From contig CAJKFZ010000063.1 of NCBI GenBank assembly GCA_905199285.1, positions 1 to 12,479 on the forward strand: 12,479 nt of DNA, in the 5' to 3' direction. Position numbers and translations under genes: made by a program. The notes below the pieces were generated by a model that was given only the letters and a program-made list of their open reading frames with translations, was not told the DNA's origin and searched no databases. The stretch is from an uncultured Ruminococcus sp. Its GTDB lineage: Bacteria > Bacillota > Clostridia > Oscillospirales > Ruminococcaceae. How positions within the stretch are numbered: position 1 is the stretch's first letter; each line of letters opens with the position of its first letter. This document shows, piece after piece, positions 1 through 5,692 of this stretch.

Positions 1-31
1 GTATCATAAAATTTATACTCATAAATTAGCG

Positions 32-58
32 AAAAAGCATTGTAAGTACGCTTTTTTT
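32..58 (+). terminator. Intrinsic terminator upstream of cls
   Basis: A 7-bp stem, AAAAAGC (32-38) with GCTTTTT (50-56), encloses an 11-nt loop and runs into a seven-T tract (52-58). This is the form of a Rho-independent terminator for a plus-strand gene lying before the window. The stem is A-T rich, so it may be weak. The -35 box of the cls promoter lies in its loop. Confidence 0.5.
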
Positions 59-68
59 GTGATATAAT
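40..68 (+). promoter_or_regulatory. Sigma-A-like promoter of cls
   Basis: TTGTAA (40-45), a 17-bp spacer and a perfect TATAAT (63-68) form a vegetative-type promoter. Transcription would begin near 75, about 53 nt before the chosen cls start. The -35 box lies in the loop of the terminator hairpin at 32-58. The same hexamer pair with the same spacing recurs at 1730-1758. Confidence 0.65.
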
Positions 69-116
69 AAATAATAAATATGACATTTAACTAAGCAAAA
101 TTGCACATTTCCCGAT

Positions 117-121
117 GGAGG
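117..121 (+). promoter_or_regulatory. Ribosome binding site that fixes the cls start
   Basis: GGAGG lies six bases before the ATG at 128. An in-frame TTG at 101 has no comparable site before it, so the ATG at 128 is preferred. Confidence 0.75.
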
Positions 122-127
122 CTTATT

Positions 128-1696
128 ATGGAACAAAATGACAAAATCATAAGAATGATAAAAAATAAAAAGAAAGGTATTTTTCACCTGATTTTCAGCC
201 GATTATTCTTTATGATAATACTGATAGCCTTTCAGCTTCTGCTATTTGTCTCAATTTACGACATAATAAGGGAAAATATTCCGTTTTTTCCGATACTGCA
301 AACCATTTTCTTCCTTGTTATGATATTCTATCTTTTCCTATGCGATATGGACTCAACCGCTAAGCTGACATGGCTTGCTATTATAGTTCTGTTTCCGCTT
401 CCGGGAAGCATTTTTCTATGGTATACACGAAACAGCATCGGTCACAAGGCTAACAAAAACAGGATCGAATACCTCATAAATGAAACCAAAAATAAGCTTG
501 TGCAGAGCAGAGAAACATTTGAAAATCCGTCTCTGGCAAGTTCAGGTACGGACGATTTATGCCGATATATTAACAGAACCGGATGCTTCCCTATTTACGA
601 ACATACTGAAACAACATTTTTCCCTCTTGGCGAAAATAAATTTGAAGCCATGCTGGAAGAGCTGAAAAAAGCCGAAAAATTCATCTTCATGGAGTATTTT
701 ATCCTCAGCGAGGGCTATATGTGGGGGAAAGTTCTTGAAATACTTATTGAGAAGGTAAAACAGGGAGTAGATGTTCGTGTAATGTACGACGGAATGTGCG
801 AAATTTCATCACTCAGCTTTGATTACGCTTCAAGAGTTTCCAAGCTGGGCATAAAATGCAAAGCCTTCGCTCCTATAATGCCGTTCATCTCAACTCACTA
901 CAATTACCGTGACCACCGCAAAATCCTCGTTATAGACGGAAATGTCGCCTTCAACGGCGGAATAAATCTTGCCGATGAATATATCAACAAAACCGTCCGC
1001 TTTGGTCACTGGAAAGATACTGCGGTTATGCTTAAAGGCGACGCCGTTCAGAGCTTTACCCTCATGTTCCTTCAGATGTGGAATATCAGCGAAAAAAATC
1101 CGCAGTGGGACGAGTTTATCGCTCTTCCGGAGAAAAAATCCAGAACCGACGGTTTCATAATGCCCTATGCCGACTGCCCTCTGGACGATGACAAAGTCGG
1201 TGAAAACGTTTATATGGATATTCTCAACCGTGCGACAAAGTATGTCCACATTATGACTCCTTACCTGATTCTCGACGGAGAACTTGAAACTGCGATCAAG
1301 TTTGCGGCTGAAAGAGGTATTGATGTCAAAATAATCCTCCCCGGAATCCCCGACAAAAAAGCCGCTTATGCACTTGCTAAAACGCATTACCGCTCTCTGA
1401 TTAAGGCAGGAGTAAAAATTTACGAATATACTCCCGGATTCGTTCACGCCAAAGTTTGCGTCTGCGATGACGAGAAAGCTGTTATCGGAACAATAAATCT
1501 CGATTACCGCAGTCTTTATCATCACTATGAATGCGCAACTTATATGTATAAGGCAAGCTGCATTGAAGACATCGAAAACGATTTCACGGAAACTCTTGCC
1601 AAATGCCGCACTATAACTCCGGAAACTATCAAAAAAGAAAAATTGTATTACAAAATAGTAGGAAGCGTCCTTAAAATATTAGCTCCTCTTATGTAA
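128..1696 (+). CDS. cls: Cardiolipin synthase (two-HKD phospholipase D family)
   Basis: This 522-aa membrane enzyme should condense two phosphatidylglycerol molecules into cardiolipin and glycerol at the cytoplasmic membrane. The N-terminus has hydrophobic segments at about residues 20-44, 53-72 and 79-98, matching the PLDc_N membrane region of bacterial Cls. Both catalytic HKD motifs are intact: HRKILVID at H263/K265/D270 and HAKVCVCD at H440/K442/D447, each followed by the usual G-(x)-N-rich stretch (FNGGIN and IGTINLDYRS). Length is normal for the family (about 480-520 aa). The start is set by GGAGG at 117-121. The gene appears monocistronic, with its own promoter at 40-68; a separate promoter and leader follow it. 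The alternative, another PLD-superfamily phospholipid synthase, is less likely given the membrane N-terminus plus two HKD motifs. Confidence 0.93.
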   Translation: MEQNDKIIRMIKNKKKGIFHLIFSRLFFMIILIAFQLLLFVSIYDIIRENIPFFPILQTIFFLVMIFYLFLCDMDSTAKLTWLAIIVLFPLPGSIFLWYTRNSIGHKANKNRIEYLINETKNKLVQSRETFENPSLASSGTDDLCRYINRTGCFPIYEHTETTFFPLGENKFEAMLEELKKAEKFIFMEYFILSEGYMWGKVLEILIEKVKQGVDVRVMYDGMCEISSLSFDYASRVSKLGIKCKAFAPIMPFISTHYNYRDHRKILVIDGNVAFNGGINLADEYINKTVRFGHWKDTAVMLKGDAVQSFTLMFLQMWNISEKNPQWDEFIALPEKKSRTDGFIMPYADCPLDDDKVGENVYMDILNRATKYVHIMTPYLILDGELETAIKFAAERGIDVKIILPGIPDKKAAYALAKTHYRSLIKAGVKIYEYTPGFVHAKVCVCDDEKAVIGTINLDYRSLYHHYECATYMYKASCIEDIENDFTETLAKCRTITPETIKKEKLYYKIVGSVLKILAPLM

Positions 1697-1729
1697 AAAT
1701 TACAAATTAGATATAATCAGAAAAATCTC

Positions 1730-1758
1730 TTGTAATAAAAAAATTTTTATGGTATAAT
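1730..1758 (+). promoter_or_regulatory. Sigma-A-like promoter of the structured leader and papain-like gene
   Basis: TTGTAA (1730-1735), a 17-bp spacer and TATAAT (1753-1758) give a strong vegetative-type promoter. The predicted start near 1765 lies only about 7 nt before the long helix opening at 1772, so the RNA would begin almost exactly with that helix. The -35 box is also the right arm of a 7-bp inverted repeat, ATTACAA (1699-1705) with TTGTAAT (1730-1736). Confidence 0.65.
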
Positions 1759-1764
1759 ACTAAT

Positions 1765-2000
1765 GTATTTTAGAACTTATTCTCATAGGATTTGTGCGTA
1801 GATTTTCGAGCATAATTTTACTGAGTGCAAGGGTGTGGGTGTCCAGTGAACACCTCTGCGAAGCAGAAGCACCGACCGAGACGACAGTCGAGACTCGAAA
1901 AAGCGAAATCATACTATCGTATGGTGAGCTTTTTGGGCGCAGCAATCGGTAAAATTTGCCGAAAAGATGCGTGCAATATCCTGTGAGAACAAGTTCTTAT
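1765..2000 (+). ncRNA. Candidate structured leader RNA / non-coding RNA, family not recognised
   Basis: The sequence directly shows a long-range helix: 1772-1800 pairs with 1968-1997 in 28 pairs (24 Watson-Crick, 4 G-U), with one A-C mismatch (1779/1990) and one bulged base (1977). Inside it are a three-way junction closed by GGTGT 1832-1836 with GCACC 1869-1873; a hairpin 1838-1842/1850-1854; a hairpin 1855-1859/1863-1867 with a GAA loop; a hairpin CGGTAA-type stem 1947-1952/1956-1961; and a stem AAAAAGC 1898-1904 with GCTTTTT 1928-1934, which continues past a GAA/GA internal loop into 1908-1914/1919-1925. An 8-bp helix 1803-1810/1894-1901 is also possible. A promoter sits just upstream and no clear terminator follows; the gene's ribosome binding site starts 6 nt after the helix. 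The core is GC-richer than its flanks. I could not assign a family. Riboswitch, stand-alone RNA (raiA-type RNAs have a similar size) or a MITE transcript remain possible. Confidence 0.7.
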
Positions 2001-2002
2001 TC

Positions 2003-2010
2003 AAGGAGGT
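2003..2010 (+). promoter_or_regulatory. Strong ribosome binding site supporting a TTG start
   Basis: AAGGAGGT lies six bases before TTG at 2017. It begins six bases after the last pair of the leader helix, so folding of the leader could affect access to it. Confidence 0.8.
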
Positions 2011-2016
2011 CACAGC

Positions 2017-2589
2017 TTGGAAGAATATATTTACATAATCATTGCTCAAACCGGCACAAGACCGGCAAGATTCTTCAGATTCTTCACGAAAAAACCATAT
2101 AATCACGTTTCGCTTTCCGGCGATGTAACTCTTTCTGAAATGTACAGCTTTTGCAGAACCTATCGCCGTTTTCCTCTTCCCGCTACTTTCAATAAGGAAA
2201 CTGTCGGAAAAGGTACGCTCGGAAACTTTAATTTCATCCCCTGTGAAATTTACAGGATACCTGTAACGCATGAGCAAAAAGAGGAGTATAATCGTACTAT
2301 ACGTCATTTCGTAAATCACAGAAGAGTGTATTCATATAATCTGCTCGGTCTGCTTGCCATTTACTTCAATATCGAATTGAAAAGAGAAAACAGCTTTGTC
2401 TGTTCGCAGTTTGTCGCTTACACAATGAGTAAGATCGGTATTAAACTCGAAAAGCCTGTTTACCTCTACCGTCCGGATGATTTCCGTAATTTTCCGGGAT
2501 CAACACTTATTTATTCCGGCGAGCTCAATGATTTTTACTATAATATTCACTCAAAAAAGATCACAAAGCGAAATCAGGTAGCACATTGA
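2017..2589 (+). CDS. Permuted papain-like amidase/peptidase (YiiX/NlpC-P60 type)
   Basis: The 190-aa product has the circularly permuted NlpC/P60 (papain-fold) pattern. A histidine occurs near the N-terminus in YNHVSLS (H30) and the cysteine nucleophile late in FVCSQFVAYTMSKIGI (C129), the typical C-S-x-F-V-x-x-x-L/M-x-x-x-G-I block. Family members cleave amide or ester bonds in cell-wall peptides or lipids; the substrate here cannot be told. No signal peptide is evident, though residues 4-10 are hydrophobic, so a cytoplasmic or membrane-surface location is likely. Start is TTG at 2017, backed by AAGGAGGT at 2003-2010; no ATG in frame occurs earlier. The gene sits behind its own promoter and the structured leader RNA, which suggests post-transcriptional control. 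Its last 39 bp overlap the convergent small gene on the other strand. The fold assignment is fairly secure, the exact activity is not. Confidence 0.75.
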   Translation: MEEYIYIIIAQTGTRPARFFRFFTKKPYNHVSLSGDVTLSEMYSFCRTYRRFPLPATFNKETVGKGTLGNFNFIPCEIYRIPVTHEQKEEYNRTIRHFVNHRRVYSYNLLGLLAIYFNIELKRENSFVCSQFVAYTMSKIGIKLEKPVYLYRPDDFRNFPGSTLIYSGELNDFYYNIHSKKITKRNQVAH

Positions 2590-2856
2590 TCGTAATTCGT
2601 CAGGTGAAAGCAGGTATGCAGCGCAGTATAATCTGCTGTCGGGAGCGATTTCTGATAAACTGAAACTTATCTCATGGTCAAGAAGCTCAATATAAGCAGT
2701 ATTTCCACTGAGATTAAGACTTGCGGGAGCTATTTTTTCATCCGAAAGTCTATTGTATGAATTTGAATATGAATTTAAAAACATCCACGAACCTATCATC
2801 AGGAGCATATAAACAAAAATTGCTCTGAGTAAGGTTCTTTTTCTTTTTTTACGCAT
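2551..2856 (-). CDS. Small single-pass membrane protein downstream of spoIIP, unknown function
   Basis: This 101-aa product is not recognised. It begins with a very basic stretch (MRKKRKR), then one hydrophobic helix (about residues 11-28), then an extracytoplasmic-looking domain with SYSNSYNRLSDEK and several acidic residues, plus two cysteines (C78, C92). The start ATG is preceded by AGGAGA, which overlaps the spoIIP stop codon, so the two genes are almost certainly co-transcribed and perhaps translationally linked; this is the main reason to regard it as real. The 3' end overlaps the end of the plus-strand papain-like gene by 39 bp. Its role is unknown; co-expression with spoIIP makes a sporulation or engulfment role a reasonable inference only. 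Confidence 0.7.
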   Translation of the reverse strand: MRKKRKRTLLRAIFVYMLLMIGSWMFLNSYSNSYNRLSDEKIAPASLNLSGNTAYIELLDHEISFSLSEIAPDSRLYCAAYLLSPDELRSMCYLISLCDLF

Positions 2857-2864
2857 TATTTCTC

Positions 2865-4034
2865 CTATTTCATTGAATTAAGAAGCTCTCCAAGAGATCT
2901 TCCAATAAGCTGTCCCGAATACTGAACCTGATCGAGAGTGTTTCCATGCGAACCGACTTCGATAAGCAGACTTCCTGTCGTCAAGTCCTGATTATAATGG
3001 CGGTAATCAAATAAAATCGGTCTTGTTAAGCCTGGATTATCTCCCTCCAGCTTCTGCTGAAGATTACAGGCAAAATGAAAATTTTTCATATAATTAGGCA
3101 TTCCGAGAGTTCCGTCATCACAGCCTGAGATTATCATTATCTGAGCAGCTTCTTTTCCGTCTATTTCCACATACGGCTGATAAGCATAATTTTCTCCGGC
3201 TATGGCATCACGGTGAATATCGAGAGCAACTTTAATAGTCGGATACTGCTCCAGAATCGGAACGATAGACGCTCTGCTCCGGTCGTACGAACCGTTATAA
3301 GAGGGATAGTCGTGAATCGTTCTTACATGAATAACGCCTATCCCCTGCGCTTCAAGCTCTGCCTGTATCGCATCTCCTATCATAACGACATTTTTAGTTT
3401 CATCAGTTGTACGATAGTTAAAATTGGCGTCAAGATTTTCCCTTACATACGGCTCAAAACTTTCAGTCGTGTGAGTATGATATATAAGAACCTGCGGTTC
3501 GGAAGTATCGCTTATAGTAAAATTCGGGAGGTATCTGCTCTCCTCCATAAGCTTTTCATTAGGTATCGAAGTTTTATTGTTTACCTGTCCGCATTTTTCC
3601 AGATCAAAGAAAGCATTTCCGCTGTATGGAGTGTAGGTATTGCGGATAATGTCTCCTCCGGCAACCCATTCGCTCTCCGATGGATAAGGTTTGTCTCCGG
3701 GAGCTGATGATACCATTTCAAGCGGACTGACAAGTTTTATCCCTTTTTCGGCAACTTCTTCATTAAATCCGTAACCCTCGGATAAAATCACACTTCCGCT
3801 GAGAATATCATCCGGCTCATCGGAAAAATCACGGCTGATAACGGACGTTTCTTCATTGTTCTCAGCGGAAACGGCTGCGGATGGAGTTTTTTCTGCGCTG
3901 AATCCATTTGTCTGTGAAAGAACAGACTTCAATCCGGATGCTCCCTTAAATGCTGCGGCGACCGCAACCGGAAGCGTCAAAAGCACGCAGAATTTTACTA
4001 TTCCTATAACTTTACGACGTTTGTGACGTGTCAT
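2865..4034 (-). CDS. spoIIP: Stage II sporulation protein P, peptidoglycan hydrolase
   Basis: SpoIIP is the amidase/endopeptidase that, with SpoIID and SpoIIM, degrades septal and lateral peptidoglycan during engulfment of the forespore by the mother cell. The 389-aa protein has a basic N-terminus and one membrane anchor (about 10-29), a disordered spacer to about 165, and the C-terminal amidase domain. Family signatures are intact: YHTHTTESF (H186, H188, E191), LDIHRDA (D272, H274, D276) and LLIEVGSHGNTL (E359, N365). Length is normal. A GAGGTGAGGAT site lies directly before the ATG. It is divergent from the polysaccharide deacetylase gene and followed 8 nt later by a small membrane-protein gene. 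A weak sigma-E-like promoter is visible at 4067-4095, in keeping with mother-cell expression known for the family. In B. subtilis the gene follows gpr; that is not the case here. Confidence 0.95.
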   Translation of the reverse strand: MTRHKRRKVIGIVKFCVLLTLPVAVAAAFKGASGLKSVLSQTNGFSAEKTPSAAVSAENNEETSVISRDFSDEPDDILSGSVILSEGYGFNEEVAEKGIKLVSPLEMVSSAPGDKPYPSESEWVAGGDIIRNTYTPYSGNAFFDLEKCGQVNNKTSIPNEKLMEESRYLPNFTISDTSEPQVLIYHTHTTESFEPYVRENLDANFNYRTTDETKNVVMIGDAIQAELEAQGIGVIHVRTIHDYPSYNGSYDRSRASIVPILEQYPTIKVALDIHRDAIAGENYAYQPYVEIDGKEAAQIMIISGCDDGTLGMPNYMKNFHFACNLQQKLEGDNPGLTRPILFDYRHYNQDLTTGSLLIEVGSHGNTLDQVQYSGQLIGRSLGELLNSMK

Positions 4035-4066
4035 ATCCTCACCTCATTATTATAACCTTTTATTTG

Positions 4067-4095
4067 ATTATATTCATGAGAAAGCTCCGATATTT
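4067..4095 (-). promoter_or_regulatory. Possible sigma-E-type promoter of spoIIP
   Basis: Read on the minus strand, AAATATC (4095-4089), a 14-nt spacer and AATATAAT (4074-4067) approximate the sigma-E pattern KMATATT-N14-CATACAAT (5/7 and 6/8 matches). It would start transcription about 25-30 nt before the spoIIP ATG. The match is imperfect and the region is A-T rich, so this is tentative; the known sigma-E dependence of spoIIP in Bacillus supports it. Confidence 0.3.
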
Positions 4096-4100
4096 CTTAG

Positions 4101-4130
4101 ATGACATTTTTCTTGCTTTTCTCTCATAAT
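4101..4130 (+). promoter_or_regulatory. Putative sigma-A promoter of the polysaccharide deacetylase
   Basis: ATGACA (4101-4106), an 18-bp spacer and CATAAT (4125-4130) resemble a vegetative promoter, with the start about 15 nt before the ATG at 4151. It lies back to back with the spoIIP promoter region; an imperfect inverted repeat (ATGAGAAAGC around 4075-4084 and GCTTTTCTCTCAT around 4115-4127) sits between or over the two. Confidence 0.45.
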
Positions 4131-4150
4131 GTTTTATCGAGGTGATTTAT

Positions 4151-5041
4151 ATGTATGAAATTTACAGTGCAAAAAGATTTTTATGGCTTCTTGCCCTTGA
4201 TGTTGTTATTTTCTCGGTATGCAGCGTTTTTTTCCTGATCGCAAAGGAAATGTTTTTCTCTTCTGCTCAGGAAAAAAATAATGAAGCTCCGGTTCCTCTG
4301 CCAGTGATAATGTACCATAGTGTGTACGACGGGCAGCCGTCTGAATATATCGTGACTCCTGATCAGCTTGAAAACGATCTTAAATGGCTGAAATCCAACG
4401 GTTATACATCCGTTTCGGCAAAGGAACTTATTGATTATACTCAGAATAACGGTGAACTTCCGGAAAAACCTGTGCTCATAACTCTTGATGACGGACACTA
4501 TAATAATCTTTCGGTTCTGCTGCCTCTGCTTGAAAAATATGATATGTGTGCTGTTGTTTCGGTAGTCGGAAGCTATACGGAAAAGCTTGCATATAACGAC
4601 TCTCATACCGATAAATATTCCTATCTTACATGGGAAGATATTTCAGCTCTTATTGACTCCGGAAGAATAGAGATCGGTAATCATACATACGATATGCACT
4701 CTTTTAACGGAGCAAGAAAAGGCTGTTCAAAGCTTTCGGGAGAAAACGAAGAGGAATACCATGATATTTTAATGAGCGACCTGACACTTCTTCAAAATGA
4801 GATAAAGAATAAAACCGGAATTTCTCCTTATGTTTTCGCATATCCATTCGGCTATATAAGCAGAGAAAGTCTGCCGGTAATAAGAGAATGTGGATTTTTG
4901 GTAACTCTCACCTGCTATGAGAAAATGAACTACATAACCCGTGAACCCGATTCGCTCCTCGGATTGAACCGCTATAACCGCAGCGGATTTTATTCAACTG
5001 AGGAATATATGCGAATTCTCACACATGAAAAAGAAGAATAA
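4151..5041 (+). CDS. Membrane-anchored polysaccharide deacetylase (CE4 / NodB-like)
   Basis: This 296-aa enzyme should remove acetyl groups from N-acetylated sugars of a cell-wall or surface polysaccharide. One membrane helix (about residues 10-32) would place the catalytic domain outside. CE4 motifs are visible: the N-terminal PVIMYHSV block seen in PgaB/IcaB-like members, TLDDG (catalytic D113, metal ligand D114), NHTYDMH (H178, H183, with the H-x4-H spacing) and AYPFG near 230. The ATG at 4151 is preferred over an upstream in-frame GTG at 4142, because the GTG lies inside the GAGGTGA ribosome binding site (4139-4145). The gene is divergent from spoIIP and ends against the terminator of the opposing operon, so it is probably transcribed alone. 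Whether it acts on peptidoglycan, poly-GlcNAc or something else cannot be read from sequence. Confidence 0.88.
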   Translation: MYEIYSAKRFLWLLALDVVIFSVCSVFFLIAKEMFFSSAQEKNNEAPVPLPVIMYHSVYDGQPSEYIVTPDQLENDLKWLKSNGYTSVSAKELIDYTQNNGELPEKPVLITLDDGHYNNLSVLLPLLEKYDMCAVVSVVGSYTEKLAYNDSHTDKYSYLTWEDISALIDSGRIEIGNHTYDMHSFNGARKGCSKLSGENEEEYHDILMSDLTLLQNEIKNKTGISPYVFAYPFGYISRESLPVIRECGFLVTLTCYEKMNYITREPDSLLGLNRYNRSGFYSTEEYMRILTHEKEE

Positions 5042-5078
5042 AAAAGTTCACATCAAGCAATTGCTGCCTGATGTGAAC
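5040..5078 (-). terminator. Intrinsic terminator of the ten-gene minus-strand operon
   Basis: A perfect 10-bp stem, GTTCACATCA (5046-5055) with TGATGTGAAC (5069-5078), is followed on the minus strand by six T (complement of 5045-5040). It lies 7 nt past the stop of the last minus-strand gene. On the plus strand no T tract follows (CATAAAAATC), so it mainly serves the minus strand, although the hairpin would also be made at the end of the convergent deacetylase mRNA, whose stop codon is at 5039-5041. Confidence 0.85.
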
Positions 5079-5085
5079 ATAAAAA

Positions 5086-5682
5086 TCATCCAAGAATCAC
5101 GAGTTCTTCTCCGCTGTGATCGTAATCGGAAGCAGCTGTCGTTACCGTTGAAGAGGATTCCTGCGTCGTTGCAGAAGCTCCGTCATTTTGGGAAGTTTCA
5201 GCTGCACCCTTTTCATAGGTCACATTGAATTGTTTCATTATATATTCAAAAAACTCATCAAACGAATTAACTCCGAGCTGCTTCCAGTAATCGTCGTATT
5301 TCGGATCACGATATTTATCATAATATTCCGGAATTTCTCCGGTTTCCTCATATTCCGATGTAATTGAAGTAAAATTATCGGTTAAATATTTCATATCCGG
5401 ATAAATTTTCACCATTATCACAGCATAAAACGCAAACAAAATCGTCGAAAGGGACGAAACAACAATTGCTATTATCGAAAACGTTTTTCCTCCCCGCCTC
5501 TTTTTAAGCGAAATGATCGCCATTATAAGCGATGCCGGTACAGCTATAAAACTTAAAACGCTTCTGAAAACAATAAAATTTATAAGACTTATGCAAAATG
5601 CTGCAATAGCAAGACCTGTCCTCTGTGAATCGGGAAAAACTTGTCCGTTCGTATAACCGCCGTAAATATTTTCATTTTCCAT
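5086..5682 (-). CDS. DUF4190-like membrane protein with extracellular tail
   Basis: The 198-aa product starts with a short polar N-terminus (ENENIYGGYTNGQ), then a hydrophobic region with the look of DUF4190: GLAIAAFCISL (about 23-40), a second helix (42-60), a basic KKRRGGK turn (60-66), and a third helix (67-91). A hydrophilic domain (about 95-160) rich in Tyr, Asp and Glu follows, ending in a low-complexity Ser/Thr/Ala tail (about 160-190). Function is unknown. AAGGAG lies six bases before the ATG and directly follows the metA stop, so it is co-transcribed with metA as the last gene of the operon and is followed by its terminator. Confidence 0.7.
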   Translation of the reverse strand: MENENIYGGYTNGQVFPDSQRTGLAIAAFCISLINFIVFRSVLSFIAVPASLIMAIISLKKRRGGKTFSIIAIVVSSLSTILFAFYAVIMVKIYPDMKYLTDNFTSITSEYEETGEIPEYYDKYRDPKYDDYWKQLGVNSFDEFFEYIMKQFNVTYEKGAAETSQNDGASATTQESSSTVTTAASDYDHSGEELVILG

Positions 5683-5692
5683 AAATTTCTCC

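Noticed and set aside
101..127. In-frame TTG at 101 as the cls start
   Set aside because: No ribosome binding site precedes it, whereas ATG at 128 has GGAGG six bases upstream.
890..1525. Open frame of 211 codons on the minus strand inside cls
   Set aside because: It is antisense to the conserved HKD region of cls, resembles no known protein and has no operon context.
1831..1880. T-box, SAM or cobalamin riboswitch core
   Set aside because: I looked for the T-box AGGGTGGNACCGCG block and other familiar cores; AAGGGTGTGGG is only a superficial match and the following pairing differs.
1898..1934. Group II intron domain V or a free-standing terminator
   Set aside because: The hairpin has a superficially similar size, but no catalytic AGC triad with GNRA loop, no domain VI and no intron-encoded protein. 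As a terminator, the stem is weak and the T tract is part of the stem, not after it.
1760..1945. Open frame of 61 codons on the minus strand through the leader RNA
   Set aside because: It is antisense to the strongly folded block and the protein has no recognisable features; the pairing better explains the sequence.
1909..2319. Open frame of 136 codons on the minus strand
   Set aside because: It spans the leader's 3' half and the start of the papain-like gene, whose His motif and ribosome binding site support the plus strand.
3213..3707. Open frame of 164 codons on the plus strand
   Set aside because: It is antisense to the SpoIIP amidase domain, which carries intact family motifs.
5025..5228. 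Short plus-strand open frame after the deacetylase
   Set aside because: It runs through the operon terminator and antisense to the DUF4190-like gene; no support.
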